From Thermoleophilales bacterium (GTDB lineage Bacteria; Actinomycetota; Thermoleophilia; Solirubrobacterales; 70-9), in NCBI GenBank assembly GCA_020636895.1, contig JACJWZ010000001.1, positions 434,001 through 498,000 on the forward strand: a DNA stretch of 64,000 nt, given 5' to 3'. Positions within the stretch are counted from its first letter, which is position 1; every line of letters begins with the position of its first letter. The translations under genes and the position numbers were made by a program. Positions 8,740-16,836 of the stretch are shown here, piece by piece. A model generated the notes under the pieces. That model had not been told where the DNA came from. It ran no database searches and saw only the letters and a program-made list of their open reading frames with translations.

Positions 8740-9663
8740 ATGAGCGGGCACGACCACGGGCACGCGGGCCATTCCCACGGCGTCTCCGCGCAGGCCGACA
8801 CGCGGATGCTGGCCTTGGCGCTCGCAATCAACCTCGCCTTCATGCTGGTCGAAGTCGTCGTCGGCATCGTCGCCAACTCGCTGACGCTCCTCACCGACGC
8901 GGCCCACATGCTGACCGACGCCGGTGCGATCGGGCTCGCGCTCGTCGCGGCGAGGCTCGCACAGCGCAGTCCGAGCGGGTCGATGACGTTCGGGCTCAAG
9001 CGCGGCGAGATCCTCTCCGCCCAGGTCAACGGCATCACGATGCTGCTGCTTGCCGTCTGGGTGATCTACGAGGGCGTCCGCCGCCTGATCGATCCACCTG
9101 ACGTCGAGGCGAGCCTCGTGCTCTGGGTCGGGGTCGGCGGCCTCGCCGCGAACCTGGGAGCCGCTTGGGCGCTCGTCAAGGCGAACCGCTCCAGCCTCAA
9201 CGTCGAGGGTGCCTTCCAGCACAACCTGATCGACGCGCTCGGCTCGATAGCGGCCATCGTCGCCGCCGGGATCATCCTCGCGACCGGCTTCGAGCGCGCC
9301 GACCCGATCGCCTCGCTCGTCATCGCCGCGATCATGCTCCACTCGGCCTGGGGGCTGCTCAAGGCATCCGGCCGGATCTTCCTTGAGGCCGCTCCCGAGG
9401 GGCTCGACGTGGAGGAGATCGGCGAGGCGATGATCGGCGTCGGCGGCGTCGTCGAGGTCCACGACCTCCACGTCTGGGAGGTCACATCCGGCTTCCCCGC
9501 GCTCGCCGCGCACGTGCTGGTCGGTGCCGGAGACGACTGCCACGGGATCAGGCTCGAGCTCGAGCGGATGCTCCACGGGCGCTTCGCGATCGACCACACG
9601 ACATTGCAGGTCGAGCACCTTCCCGAGCGGTTGCTGCAGGTCGAGACCCGGCCCATCGGCTAG
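8740..9663 (+). CDS. CDF-family divalent metal cation exporter (CzcD/ZitB-like)
   Basis: Cation diffusion facilitator, 307 aa, a proton-coupled exporter of Zn2+ or a related divalent metal. The N-terminus is His-rich (HDHGHAGHSHG). The transport site is clear: DAAHMLTD in TM2 and HNLIDALGS in TM5, the H/D pairs expected for Zn-type members. Six membrane helices are followed by a cytosolic domain with HDLHVWEVTSG. It has its own upstream dyad element and is separated from the sulfate operon by hairpins. The metal is probably zinc; cobalt or cadmium are alternatives. Confidence 0.92.
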   Translation: MSGHDHGHAGHSHGVSAQADTRMLALALAINLAFMLVEVVVGIVANSLTLLTDAAHMLTDAGAIGLALVAARLAQRSPSGSMTFGLKRGEILSAQVNGITMLLLAVWVIYEGVRRLIDPPDVEASLVLWVGVGGLAANLGAAWALVKANRSSLNVEGAFQHNLIDALGSIAAIVAAGIILATGFERADPIASLVIAAIMLHSAWGLLKASGRIFLEAAPEGLDVEEIGEAMIGVGGVVEVHDLHVWEVTSGFPALAAHVLVGAGDDCHGIRLELERMLHGRFAIDHTTLQVEHLPERLLQVETRPIG

Positions 9664-9671
9664 GCTTGCGG

Positions 9672-9732
9672 CGTCAGATGGAGCCCTGGCGAGGCGCTTG
9701 CCTCGAACCGCCACGAAGGCTGATGGCTCCTT
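9672..9732 (+). promoter_or_regulatory. Fluoride riboswitch (crcB motif)
   Basis: The leader of crcB carries the crcB RNA motif. P1 pairs CGTCAG (9672-9677) with CTGGCG (9686-9691). Its loop contains GATGGAGCC, whose GGAGCC (9680-9685) can form the pseudoknot with GGCTCC (9725-9730). A short hairpin GAGGC/GCCTC (9691-9704) follows. The conserved AACCGCC (9706-9712) and GGCTGATGGCTCCT (9718-9731) segments then come. The three genes behind it are two fluoride channels and a DUF190 protein, which fits. Seen directly: the motif and pairings. Fluoride sensing is known for the family. Confidence 0.92.
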
Positions 9733-9761
9733 TCGCTCAAACGTCGCCAGCGAGAGGAGCC
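9725..9761 (+). promoter_or_regulatory. Shine-Dalgarno-sequestering hairpin of the fluoride riboswitch
   Basis: The riboswitch 3' strand, 9725-9737 (GGCTCCTTTCGCT), can pair with 9749-9761 (AGCGAGAGGAGCC) as a continuous 13-bp helix with one G-U pair and an 11-nt loop. The second strand contains the crcB ribosome-binding site GAGGAG just before ATG 9763. The GGCTCC used here is the same strand that forms the aptamer pseudoknot, so the two folds exclude each other. This is a simple translational on-switch. Confidence 0.75.
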
Positions 9762-9762
9762 C

Positions 9763-10167
9763 ATGCAGACGCTCAAGCCTGACGCCCGCGAGATCGCCGC
9801 CATCTTCGCCGGCGGCGCGATCGGCGCACTGCTCCGGACCGCGCTCACCGATCTCGCCGGCCCCGACCCTGGAAGCTGGCCGTGGGCCACCTTCGCGGTC
9901 AACATCTGCGGCGCGTTTCTGCTCGGCTACTTCACGACCCGATTGCAGGAGCGGTTGCCCCTTTCGACCTACCGGCGGCCATTGATCGGGACCGGCTTCT
10001 GCGGGGCGCTGACGACGTTCTCGACGATGCAGGTCGAGCTCCTGCGAATGATCGATGCCGGGCATGTTCCGCTTGCGGCGCTCTACCTGACCGCGAGCAT
10101 CGCCTGCGGCCTCGCGGCCGTGCACCTCGCGACCGCCCTCGTCAGACGGATCAGGGTGGTGATGTGA
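9763..10167 (+). CDS. crcB: Fluoride channel subunit CrcB/Fluc, first copy
   Basis: Small four-helix membrane protein, 134 aa, of the CrcB/Fluc fluoride channel family. These assemble as antiparallel dimers and export toxic cytosolic fluoride. Signatures: [10 protein letters not shown] near residue 19, [10 protein letters not shown] near 46, and [12 protein letters not shown] near 78. The ATG follows a GAGGAG site that can be sequestered by the riboswitch hairpin. Its stop overlaps the GTG of a second crcB (GTGA). Paired crcB genes usually encode a heterodimer of oppositely oriented subunits. Confidence 0.94.
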   Translation: MQTLKPDAREIAAIFAGGAIGALLRTALTDLAGPDPGSWPWATFAVNICGAFLLGYFTTRLQERLPLSTYRRPLIGTGFCGALTTFSTMQVELLRMIDAGHVPLAALYLTASIACGLAAVHLATALVRRIRVVM

Positions 10168-10532
10168 ACGCGCCGCTGTGGATCGGAGTCGCCGCCTTCG
10201 GGGGCGTCGCCGCGACCCTCCGTTTCCTCGTCGACGGCGCGGTGTCGAGGCGGATCGACGGCGGCTTCCCGTGGGGAACGCTCGCGGTCAACCTCTCGGG
10301 TGCGTTCGTGCTCGGGATCCTGACCGGCCTGGCGCTCTCGGACCCGGCCGCGCTGGTGGCCGGAACGGCGGTCGTCGGCTCCTACACGACGTTCTCGACC
10401 TGGATGCTCGAGACGCAACGGCTTGCCGAGGAAGGTGAGGTGGCGCCACCGGCGGCGAACCTCCTGATCAGCCCCGCGCTCGGCATGGCGCTCGCCGCCG
10501 CGGGGTGGGCTCTGGGGTCGGTGCTGGCGTGA
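10164..10532 (+). CDS. crcB: Fluoride channel subunit CrcB/Fluc, second copy
   Basis: Second CrcB/Fluc protein, 122 aa, starting at GTG 10164 inside the stop of the first copy. Motifs: [23 protein letters not shown] and [14 protein letters not shown] (the Phe/Ser/Thr pore track). The two copies differ in charge at their ends: the first has a basic C-terminus, and this one lacks it. That fits opposite membrane insertion as a heterodimer. The stop overlaps the GTG of the DUF190 gene, so all three are translationally coupled under the fluoride riboswitch. Confidence 0.93.
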   Translation: MNAPLWIGVAAFGGVAATLRFLVDGAVSRRIDGGFPWGTLAVNLSGAFVLGILTGLALSDPAALVAGTAVVGSYTTFSTWMLETQRLAEEGEVAPPAANLLISPALGMALAAAGWALGSVLA

Positions 10533-11605
10533 ACGGGCTCAAGCTGATGACCTACTTCGGGGAGCGCGATCGCGTCGGCGGTCATCTGCTCGCCGACGAG
10601 CTCCTCGACCTCTACGGCGCTCACGAGGTGCGAGGCAGCCTCCTCCTACGGGGGGTCGAAGGCTTCGGCCTGACCCACGGGCTGCGGACCGATCGGCTGT
10701 TGACGCTCTCGGAGGATCTCCCCGTCATCTCGGTCGCGATCGACGAGCGCGACCGGATCACCGAGCTGGTCGACGACCTGATGCAGATCAAGCGGCGCGG
10801 GCTCGTCACCCTCGAGCGGATCGAGACCCTCCCTCCAGACGCGACGCAGATGGTGGAGCCGCTCGCGCCCGGGCTGCACGAGGCGGCGAAGCTGGCCATA
10901 TACCTCGGACGCCAGGAGCGGGTCGGCTCCGACCCGGCGTTCGTCGCCGTCTGCGACCTGCTGCACCGCCGCGGGATCGCCGGGGCGACGGCGCTGCTCG
11001 GCGTCGACGGCACGCTGCATGGCCGCCGCTCACGCGCTCGTCTGCTCGCCCGCAACGCCGACGTGCCGATGATGGTGGTCGCGGTTGGATCGGGTGAACG
11101 GATCTCCACCATCGTGCCGGAGCTGCGGAAGCTCCTGGATGACCCGTTGATCACGCTCGAGCGCGTGCGGATCTGCAAGCGCGACGGCGAGCTGCTGGCG
11201 CGGCCGCACATGCTCCCGGCCGAGGACGCGGCCGGGATGGGGCTGTGGCAGAAGCTCACCGTCTACACGTCGAGCTCGGCGCTGCACGAGGGCCGACCGA
11301 TCCACTCCGAGTTGGTCCGGCGCCTCCGCGAGGCCGGCGCCGGTGGGGCGACGACCCTGCGTGGCGTCTGGGGCTTCCACGGAGGGCATGAGCCGCACGG
11401 CGATCGGCTCCTGCAGTTGCGTCGCCGTGCGCCGGCGATGACGATCGCGGTCGAGCGCCCGGACCGGCTCGCGAAATGCTTCGAGATCGCCGACGAGCTG
11501 ACCGCTGAGCGCGGTCTCGTCACGACCGAGATGGTGCCCGCCGTGATGGCGTTGGCGGCCGGCGAGCGCCGCGGCGGGCTGCGGCTGGCGAGCCACGACT
11601 ACTGA
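10529..11605 (+). CDS. Three tandem DUF190 domains, fluoride-operon protein
   Basis: A 358-residue cytosolic protein beginning at GTG 10529 (overlapping the second crcB stop). It consists of three successive DUF190 (PF02641-type) units at residues ~4-100, ~117-215 and ~238-345. Each shows the pattern K-L-x-(I/V)-Y/T..., a G-(A/R)-x-(G)-(A/S)-x-x-L-x-G-V/L segment, and an R-L-L/D-R-L-L block before a hydrophobic strand. DUF190 folds like GlnB/PII-type alpha/beta proteins. Such genes recur next to crcB, but their role in fluoride resistance is not settled. Most family members have one domain, so the triple arrangement is notable. Confidence 0.8.
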   Translation: MNGLKLMTYFGERDRVGGHLLADELLDLYGAHEVRGSLLLRGVEGFGLTHGLRTDRLLTLSEDLPVISVAIDERDRITELVDDLMQIKRRGLVTLERIETLPPDATQMVEPLAPGLHEAAKLAIYLGRQERVGSDPAFVAVCDLLHRRGIAGATALLGVDGTLHGRRSRARLLARNADVPMMVVAVGSGERISTIVPELRKLLDDPLITLERVRICKRDGELLARPHMLPAEDAAGMGLWQKLTVYTSSSALHEGRPIHSELVRRLREAGAGGATTLRGVWGFHGGHEPHGDRLLQLRRRAPAMTIAVERPDRLAKCFEIADELTAERGLVTTEMVPAVMALAAGERRGGLRLASHDY

Positions 11606-11673
11606 GCGGAGCGGCGAGCCACCCGACAGGATCGGGAAGAGCGCCTCGTCGCGCGCGCGGGTAGCGCCCACGG

Positions 11674-12333
11674 ATGCGCGCGCCGGGGCGGATGCTGAGG
11701 ATCACACCATTGCTCATGGCCGGCAGCGACGAACGGCATCGGATGTTGATCGAGCGGTTCGCCCCTGGGCCCGACGGGACCAGGACCGAGCACGCGTTGA
11801 TCCCCGGTCGGCCGAACGCCGTCTATCCGTGCGTGATGTCGGCCGACTTCCTGCGCGCGGTATCCGAGAACCGCCTCGTCCGCGCTCTCTTCGCGCTGCG
11901 CTCGCTTGCGGAGCGCGCGGTTGCCGCGCTCACGCAACGCCCGTTCAGCGAGCCCTCCGATGTGGACTCGTTGCGGCTCTGCGACCTGACCGGAGAAGGT
12001 GAGTGGGTGCTCCTTGGTGAGGATCCGCCGCATGAGGTCGCGTTCGGGGTGATCGGGAGGTTCTGGGCTGGAGAGACCGTTTGGGAGATGACGAGTGCCG
12101 ACGAGTTCGCGGCGTTCGCGACGCCCGGCTTCGCCAAGATCGTCTGCAACTTCTCCCTGCGGACGTACGGGAGGGACCACACGCTCGTGTCCTACGAGGC
12201 GAGAACGGAGGCGATCGGTGCGGACGCCCGGCGCGCCTTCCTCCGATACTGGCGGCTCGTCTCGCCTTTCGTCGGGATGGTCATGCGCTCGCAGCTGCGC
12301 GTGATCGCGCGCGACGCCGATGCGAGCGGCTGA
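11674..12333 (+). CDS. Uncharacterised SRPBCC-like protein
   Basis: A 219-residue protein without signal peptide or membrane helix. The second half (FGVIGRFWAG, then FSLRTYGRDHTLVSYEARTEAIGADARRAFLRYWRLVSPFVGMVMR) resembles actinobacterial START/SRPBCC-fold proteins, which form hydrophobic ligand pockets. The substrate and role are unknown. It follows the fluoride operon after 68 bp and may or may not be cotranscribed. The start ATG 11674 lacks a good ribosome-binding site; GTG/ATG alternatives lie shortly downstream. Confidence 0.55.
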   Translation: MRAPGRMLRITPLLMAGSDERHRMLIERFAPGPDGTRTEHALIPGRPNAVYPCVMSADFLRAVSENRLVRALFALRSLAERAVAALTQRPFSEPSDVDSLRLCDLTGEGEWVLLGEDPPHEVAFGVIGRFWAGETVWEMTSADEFAAFATPGFAKIVCNFSLRTYGRDHTLVSYEARTEAIGADARRAFLRYWRLVSPFVGMVMRSQLRVIARDADASG

Positions 12334-12458
12334 GTTGGGGGGGATCCGATGCTCAGCCGCTTCGAACGAGTGGCCTCGCCGATGATCCGGTGGCTGCGAT
12401 CGGCGCCGTCGATATCGCCCGCGCCCCGCTCAGCCTCAGGCGCCGATCGCTCCAGGCC

Positions 12459-15083
12459 CTAGGGGGCGCCGGTCCAGCCGTTCGAGAAGCAGTACTTGTC
12501 GACGTCGGCGCACGCGGGGACGCCGTTGCCCTCCAGGAAGCTCTGCTCCTGGGCGAGCCCGTCGGCCGATGCACGCGGGTAGCCGTGCGGATCACCGCCG
12601 AAGCCCCACTCGGTGCGCGGCGGCACGTTCTCGTCCGGCGGCGTCGCGGTGCCCTGTCCACGGGTACCGGCGAACCCGACCGGGCCGCCGTCGTAGTAGA
12701 CGAGCATGCTCCCGCCGGTGTAGGGGAAGGAGCTCACCTGGTTGATCCCCATGTACGGGTTGACGTCCCAGTGGCGGCCGGCCTCGAGCGCCGGTGAGTA
12801 GAGCGACGCCCCGACCGTCCGCGCCTCGGCCTCGGCGGTCACGTTGGCGACCTGGTGGTCGCCGAGCGCGGCCTGCAGCAGGACTTCGTGGGGGTTTGTG
12901 TTCGGCAGCGGGTTCGTCGTCATGTTGTGGGCGTAGCCGTTGGCCTCGCCGCGATCCCAGAGGAGCTGGACCAGCGACAGCATCAGCGGTCGCTCGAGCT
13001 CGTTGGGGTAGTTCGAGTAGAGCCCGATTCCGCCGATCTTGAAGTACTCGTCGGAGTCCACGCTGCGGCGCAGGAGCGTCGAGTAGTTCATGCCGGTGAC
13101 GTTGAGCACGCCGCGATCGACGTCGGGGTCGAGCGCCGTCAGGGCGCCGCCCATGATCGCCCCCTGGCTGACACCCATGTACTTGAGCCGGGTGTCATCG
13201 CCGGCGGAGGTGTCGATCACCGAGCCCGCGGGTTCGCTGCCCGCGCCGTCCGGGTCCATCGAGAACGCCGGGTCGGTGGCCAGCCCGTTGGGGTGGATGA
13301 GCGCGCGGCCGAGGTACATGAAGTTCACGAACCCCTGCTGCATGCGGTCGGCGATCTTGTTGAAGTTGGACATGTCCGACAGCGCCGCGAGGACCGTCGC
13401 GAGGTCCTGCTCGGCGAAGCCCTCCCAGTCCATCGCGCAGTAGATCGTGTTCGAGTTCTGCGCGAGCTGCCCCTGGCCGGTGAGCTGATCGGCGCTGCCG
13501 AGGAGCCCGTGGCCGTAGGTGCCGACGCCGGCGGGGTGGAGGGTCCCACCGGCCACCACCGAGTCCGGGATCTCACAGCGCCACTCGACGTCGCGCGTGT
13601 AGCTCGGATCCCAGGTGATGTCGCCGTTGGCGTCGTGGGAGAACTGGGCACCCGTCGGGCACCCGTTCTGATCGAGGTAGCAGGGCACCTCGATCGTCCC
13701 CTCCACGCGACGTGCGATCTGTGAGGGAAGGCTTCGCTCTCCCGGGGGGATGGGGTCGCCCTGGTTGAGCACGCGGGTGATGGTCCAGTCGGGCGAGAGG
13801 CCGTCGATCTTGCGGTCGGCGAGGTCGGTGTCGCCGAGGCGCGCGAACGCGTCGTCGCGGATCGTCGTCGCGCGACCGGTGACGCTGTCCTCGCTGGCGA
13901 CGGTGAAGTCCCATGCCATGTAGAGGCTGTTGCGATCGACGCCGGCCTTGGAGGTCAGGTCGTTGATGATCGACTCCATGTGGGGGCGCCGCGACTCGAC
14001 CTCGGGCTGATCGGTGATCTCGTTGTCGCGGTAGACCTGGAATCCGATCGGCGCCTGGATCGGCTGGTTGCTCGCGTCCTTGAGGTTGCGCAGCGCGACG
14101 ATGTAGCGCTCGCCGAAGTCGAAGTTCTTCGCCGGGCGGATGATCAGGTTGACGTCGCCGGTGTTCGACGGGTTGGCGTTGATCCCACCCGGATCGCTGC
14201 CGTCTGGGTCGACGGTGGTCGGGTTGGAGTCGAGCTCGGCCCAGATCGGCTGGCGCTCACCCGTGTCGGCGTTGATGACCATGACGGCCTGGTCGGGATC
14301 GGCGTAGGCGTGCATGTCGTCGATGGGGACGATCCCCGAGTTCGCGAACGCGGCCGGCGTCTCGAGGCCAGGGATCTTGATCACGATCAGGTTGCCGGGG
14401 CTGAAACCGTCGGCGCGGTTCATGTCGGTCGGATCGATGTGGACGCCGTTGACGTTGGCCGGCATCGATGCGCTGTTCAGGTTGAGGCGCTTGCCGGTCG
14501 CAGTGGAGGAGTCGTTGACCGTGAAGTAGTCGTTCGGCCACGGCTGCAGGCACACGGCCGGGTCGAGGAAGTCGCAACGATCGGCGTTCTCGACCGGGAC
14601 CGGGGTGTAGGGCTGCTCGCAGCGGGACGGGTCGGACTTGAGCGTCGCCTTCCCCTTCGACTTCCCCTTCTTCTTCGAGCCGGGGACGCCGAACGTCGCG
14701 GTGACCTTGACCTTCTTCGAGCCGCAGGTGGCGAGGTTCTCGGCGCCCGCCTTGGTCAGCTTCAGCGTCGCCTTCCCGCCCTTGGCCCCCTTGATCTTGG
14801 CCGGCTTGAAGTTCTTGCCCTTGCCGCTCTTGGCGGTGAGCTTGGTCTTCCCCTTCACCTTGCCGCCCTTGACCTTCACCTTGACGGCCAGCTTGCCCTT
14901 GTCGAGCAGCGATGCCTGGCTCTTCGTCTTGATCTGAACCTTCACCTTCGGCTTGCCCGACTTGCCGGCGCCGGGCTTCGCCTCGGAGGCTCCGGCCGCG
15001 ACGAGGGCGACGAGCCCCGCGAGAAGGATCAGGAAAGCGAGGGGCGCGAGCCCCCTGCCGGTATGACGGGTCGCCAGGTTCAA
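12459..15083 (-). CDS. Large secreted alpha/beta-hydrolase (lipase-like) with Lys-rich N-terminal domain
   Basis: Secreted protein of 874 aa read from a TTG start at 15083, placed by the AGGAGAGG ribosome-binding site 4 nt upstream; it begins directly at a signal peptide (helix PLAFLILLAGLVALVAAG). Residues ~35-150 are a Lys/Gly/Thr-rich domain made of beta-strand-like repeats (KVKVQIKTKSQ, KLTAKSGKGKNF). The remainder resembles extracellular lipases of the virulence-factor (VolA-like) type. An FLDPAVCLQPWPNDYF block is followed by the oxyanion region YGHGLLGS and the nucleophile elbow GVSQG. A late His (ALGDHQV) may complete the triad. The substrate is unknown. It is not clearly linked to its neighbours. 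Confidence 0.65.
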   Translation of the reverse strand: MNLATRHTGRGLAPLAFLILLAGLVALVAAGASEAKPGAGKSGKPKVKVQIKTKSQASLLDKGKLAVKVKVKGGKVKGKTKLTAKSGKGKNFKPAKIKGAKGGKATLKLTKAGAENLATCGSKKVKVTATFGVPGSKKKGKSKGKATLKSDPSRCEQPYTPVPVENADRCDFLDPAVCLQPWPNDYFTVNDSSTATGKRLNLNSASMPANVNGVHIDPTDMNRADGFSPGNLIVIKIPGLETPAAFANSGIVPIDDMHAYADPDQAVMVINADTGERQPIWAELDSNPTTVDPDGSDPGGINANPSNTGDVNLIIRPAKNFDFGERYIVALRNLKDASNQPIQAPIGFQVYRDNEITDQPEVESRRPHMESIINDLTSKAGVDRNSLYMAWDFTVASEDSVTGRATTIRDDAFARLGDTDLADRKIDGLSPDWTITRVLNQGDPIPPGERSLPSQIARRVEGTIEVPCYLDQNGCPTGAQFSHDANGDITWDPSYTRDVEWRCEIPDSVVAGGTLHPAGVGTYGHGLLGSADQLTGQGQLAQNSNTIYCAMDWEGFAEQDLATVLAALSDMSNFNKIADRMQQGFVNFMYLGRALIHPNGLATDPAFSMDPDGAGSEPAGSVIDTSAGDDTRLKYMGVSQGAIMGGALTALDPDVDRGVLNVTGMNYSTLLRRSVDSDEYFKIGGIGLYSNYPNELERPLMLSLVQLLWDRGEANGYAHNMTTNPLPNTNPHEVLLQAALGDHQVANVTAEAEARTVGASLYSPALEAGRHWDVNPYMGINQVSSFPYTGGSMLVYYDGGPVGFAGTRGQGTATPPDENVPPRTEWGFGGDPHGYPRASADGLAQEQSFLEGNGVPACADVDKYCFSNGWTGAP

Positions 15084-15155
15084 GTTGCCTCTCCTAAGTT
15101 CTTGTGGGTCCTGTGGGTGCCTGTCGCGAAGCTCCCCAGACCGCGCGGATGGCGG

Positions 15156-15183
15156 TGTATAGCAGAGGCAGAACGACCGCCAA
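15156..15183 (-). promoter_or_regulatory. Candidate promoter of the secreted hydrolase gene
   Basis: On the minus strand TTGGCG (15183-15178) and TATACA (15161-15156) are separated by 16 bp, about 65 nt before the ribosome-binding site of the hydrolase gene. It is one of few sigma70-like pairs in this GC-rich window. It predicts a start near 15149. Confidence 0.4.
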
Positions 15184-15304
15184 CCCGGTTCCCCCTTCGC
15201 GGCCGACATGCCCAGGCCGCCCGCCGAGTGGTCCCACCTGGCGACGAGACCGCCGGTTCGGGCCACTCGGTGTCGCGCGGTGCCGGTCCTCGGTGCCCGA
15301 GGGC

Positions 15305-16810
15305 CTAGCCCGCGCGCGTGAGCGTCCAGCCGAGCTCGGGAACGACGAGCTCGGTGGAGGTTGCGAGCACCGTCACCGTGCGGATCTCGCCGGACGGGTA
15401 CTCGAGCGCGCCGTAGTACTCGCGCGGGTTCGAGTCGAGGTTCTCGGCCCGCTCGACCTGTCGCAGACCGTCGACGGAGTGGAGAGTGAGGCGTCTCGTG
15501 TCGCCGTCGGTGCCCGTCACCTCGACCGTCGCGGGCGAGCAGTGGGCGTTGAAGTTGGGGATCCGCACCTTCCCGGAAGGGGTGTCCCCCGAGTACTCGA
15601 TGTCCGCGCTGGGGCCGAGGCCACGCTTGGAGGTGTTGCCGCGCGGATTGTGGAGCACCTTCCCCGGCAGCGGCCCACCGGTGACGTGGAACCGCCAGCC
15701 CTTCTTCCGCGGCGCCGCCAGGTCACGCTGCCAGTAGCCCGTCTCGCCGTCCTTCCTGCCCGCCACCCGAAGACGTCCGTGGACGGCGTCGAGCCCGAAC
15801 TTGCTGATCGAGATGGCCGAGGTGATCGTCCCGTGGATCTTCGGCTGCCGAGTCCACGGCTCGGCCGGGAGCTGGATCGGGGCGCCGTCTCCGGCCCCCC
15901 GCTGATCCTCGTAGGAGTAGTCGAAGAAGATCGCATCATGGCCGGAGATGTCGAAGTCGTAGAGGCGGGTGAACATGTCCCCGCGCTTGCCGATCACGAA
16001 GACGTGGGAGCCGCTCGCGGAGATGTTGACGGCGCGGAAACGGCTCCGGTGCGGGCCGCACATCTGGTAGCTGTTGTCCCGCGGCAGCCATGGGTCCCAG
16101 AAGTCGAGGAGGCGACCCCCGCCGCGGAGCCCCCAGATGTGGGAGACCTTGTAGTCACCGACCGGGGTCCGGTTGCCGGCGGGGTCGGTCCACGTCTCGT
16201 CCTCGGCGCGGGAGATCACCGACCACGTCCAGGCCTTGGTCCCACCCGGGATCGTGAAGCCCGAGCCCGTCCACACGGGCGGCCCCCAGCGCGAGCTCCA
16301 GTTCCACTGAGCCGGGTCCTTCAGCGCGTTGTCCATCGCGTAGACCTGCCGGGTGTGGTCGAGGCCGATCATCTCGTCGTCGTCCGCGGAGATCGCCGTC
16401 AGGTGCCCGGCGAGGCAGGAGGGGAGGGGGACGAGGCGCCACGGCTCGCCGGCACCGCGACGACGGGCGTAGAGGTCACCGTCGAGCAGCGCGAACTCGT
16501 AGAGCCGGTTGAAGCTGGTGGTGGTGGTCCGTAGGTCGACCCGCTTCGGCAGGCCGTGGCGACGCGCGGGCCAGTCCACCGGCAACGGGGAGGCCGCGCC
16601 GGCCCGGACCGTGTCCTGCTCATTGACGGTGCCGCCGGGGTTGAGCGCGGCGGCGCAGCTCGGGTTGCCGGCTCCCTGGGCGGCTGCGGGGCCGCCGGCC
16701 TGCGCGAGCAGCACCAGGGCGGCGAGCGCGACGATCAGCGAGCCCGCGAGCAACGCGCGCGGGATCGGGTGGGGTCGCGAGTAAGACGAGCGAGGCATTC
16801 GCCGCCGCAT
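15305..16810 (-). CDS. Secreted protein of unknown function
   Basis: A 501-residue protein with an Arg-rich n-region and signal peptide (ALLAGSLIVALAALVLLAQAGG...AAAQG). The mature part is rich in Trp/Gly/Asp, for example WNWSSRWGPPVWTGSG, WDPWLPRDNSYQMCGPHRSRF and FFDYSYEDQRG. This suggests a beta-propeller or beta-sandwich exodomain; Cys are few. I do not recognise a family. ATG 16810 is used, with ATG 16798 as an alternative. It is divergent from the acyl-CoA dehydrogenase with only 26 bp between starts, so the two must share overlapping promoter DNA. Confidence 0.6.
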   Translation of the reverse strand: MRRRMPRSSYSRPHPIPRALLAGSLIVALAALVLLAQAGGPAAAQGAGNPSCAAALNPGGTVNEQDTVRAGAASPLPVDWPARRHGLPKRVDLRTTTTSFNRLYEFALLDGDLYARRRGAGEPWRLVPLPSCLAGHLTAISADDDEMIGLDHTRQVYAMDNALKDPAQWNWSSRWGPPVWTGSGFTIPGGTKAWTWSVISRAEDETWTDPAGNRTPVGDYKVSHIWGLRGGGRLLDFWDPWLPRDNSYQMCGPHRSRFRAVNISASGSHVFVIGKRGDMFTRLYDFDISGHDAIFFDYSYEDQRGAGDGAPIQLPAEPWTRQPKIHGTITSAISISKFGLDAVHGRLRVAGRKDGETGYWQRDLAAPRKKGWRFHVTGGPLPGKVLHNPRGNTSKRGLGPSADIEYSGDTPSGKVRIPNFNAHCSPATVEVTGTDGDTRRLTLHSVDGLRQVERAENLDSNPREYYGALEYPSGEIRTVTVLATSTELVVPELGWTLTRAG

Positions 16811-16836
16811 TCTCCCGTTCCGGCAGGATTGAGGCC

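Noticed and set aside
13980..15308. A 442-codon plus-strand frame opposite the secreted hydrolase
   Set aside because: Composition is Leu/Arg/Gly/Val shadow sequence. The minus strand has a signal peptide, ribosome-binding site and hydrolase motifs.
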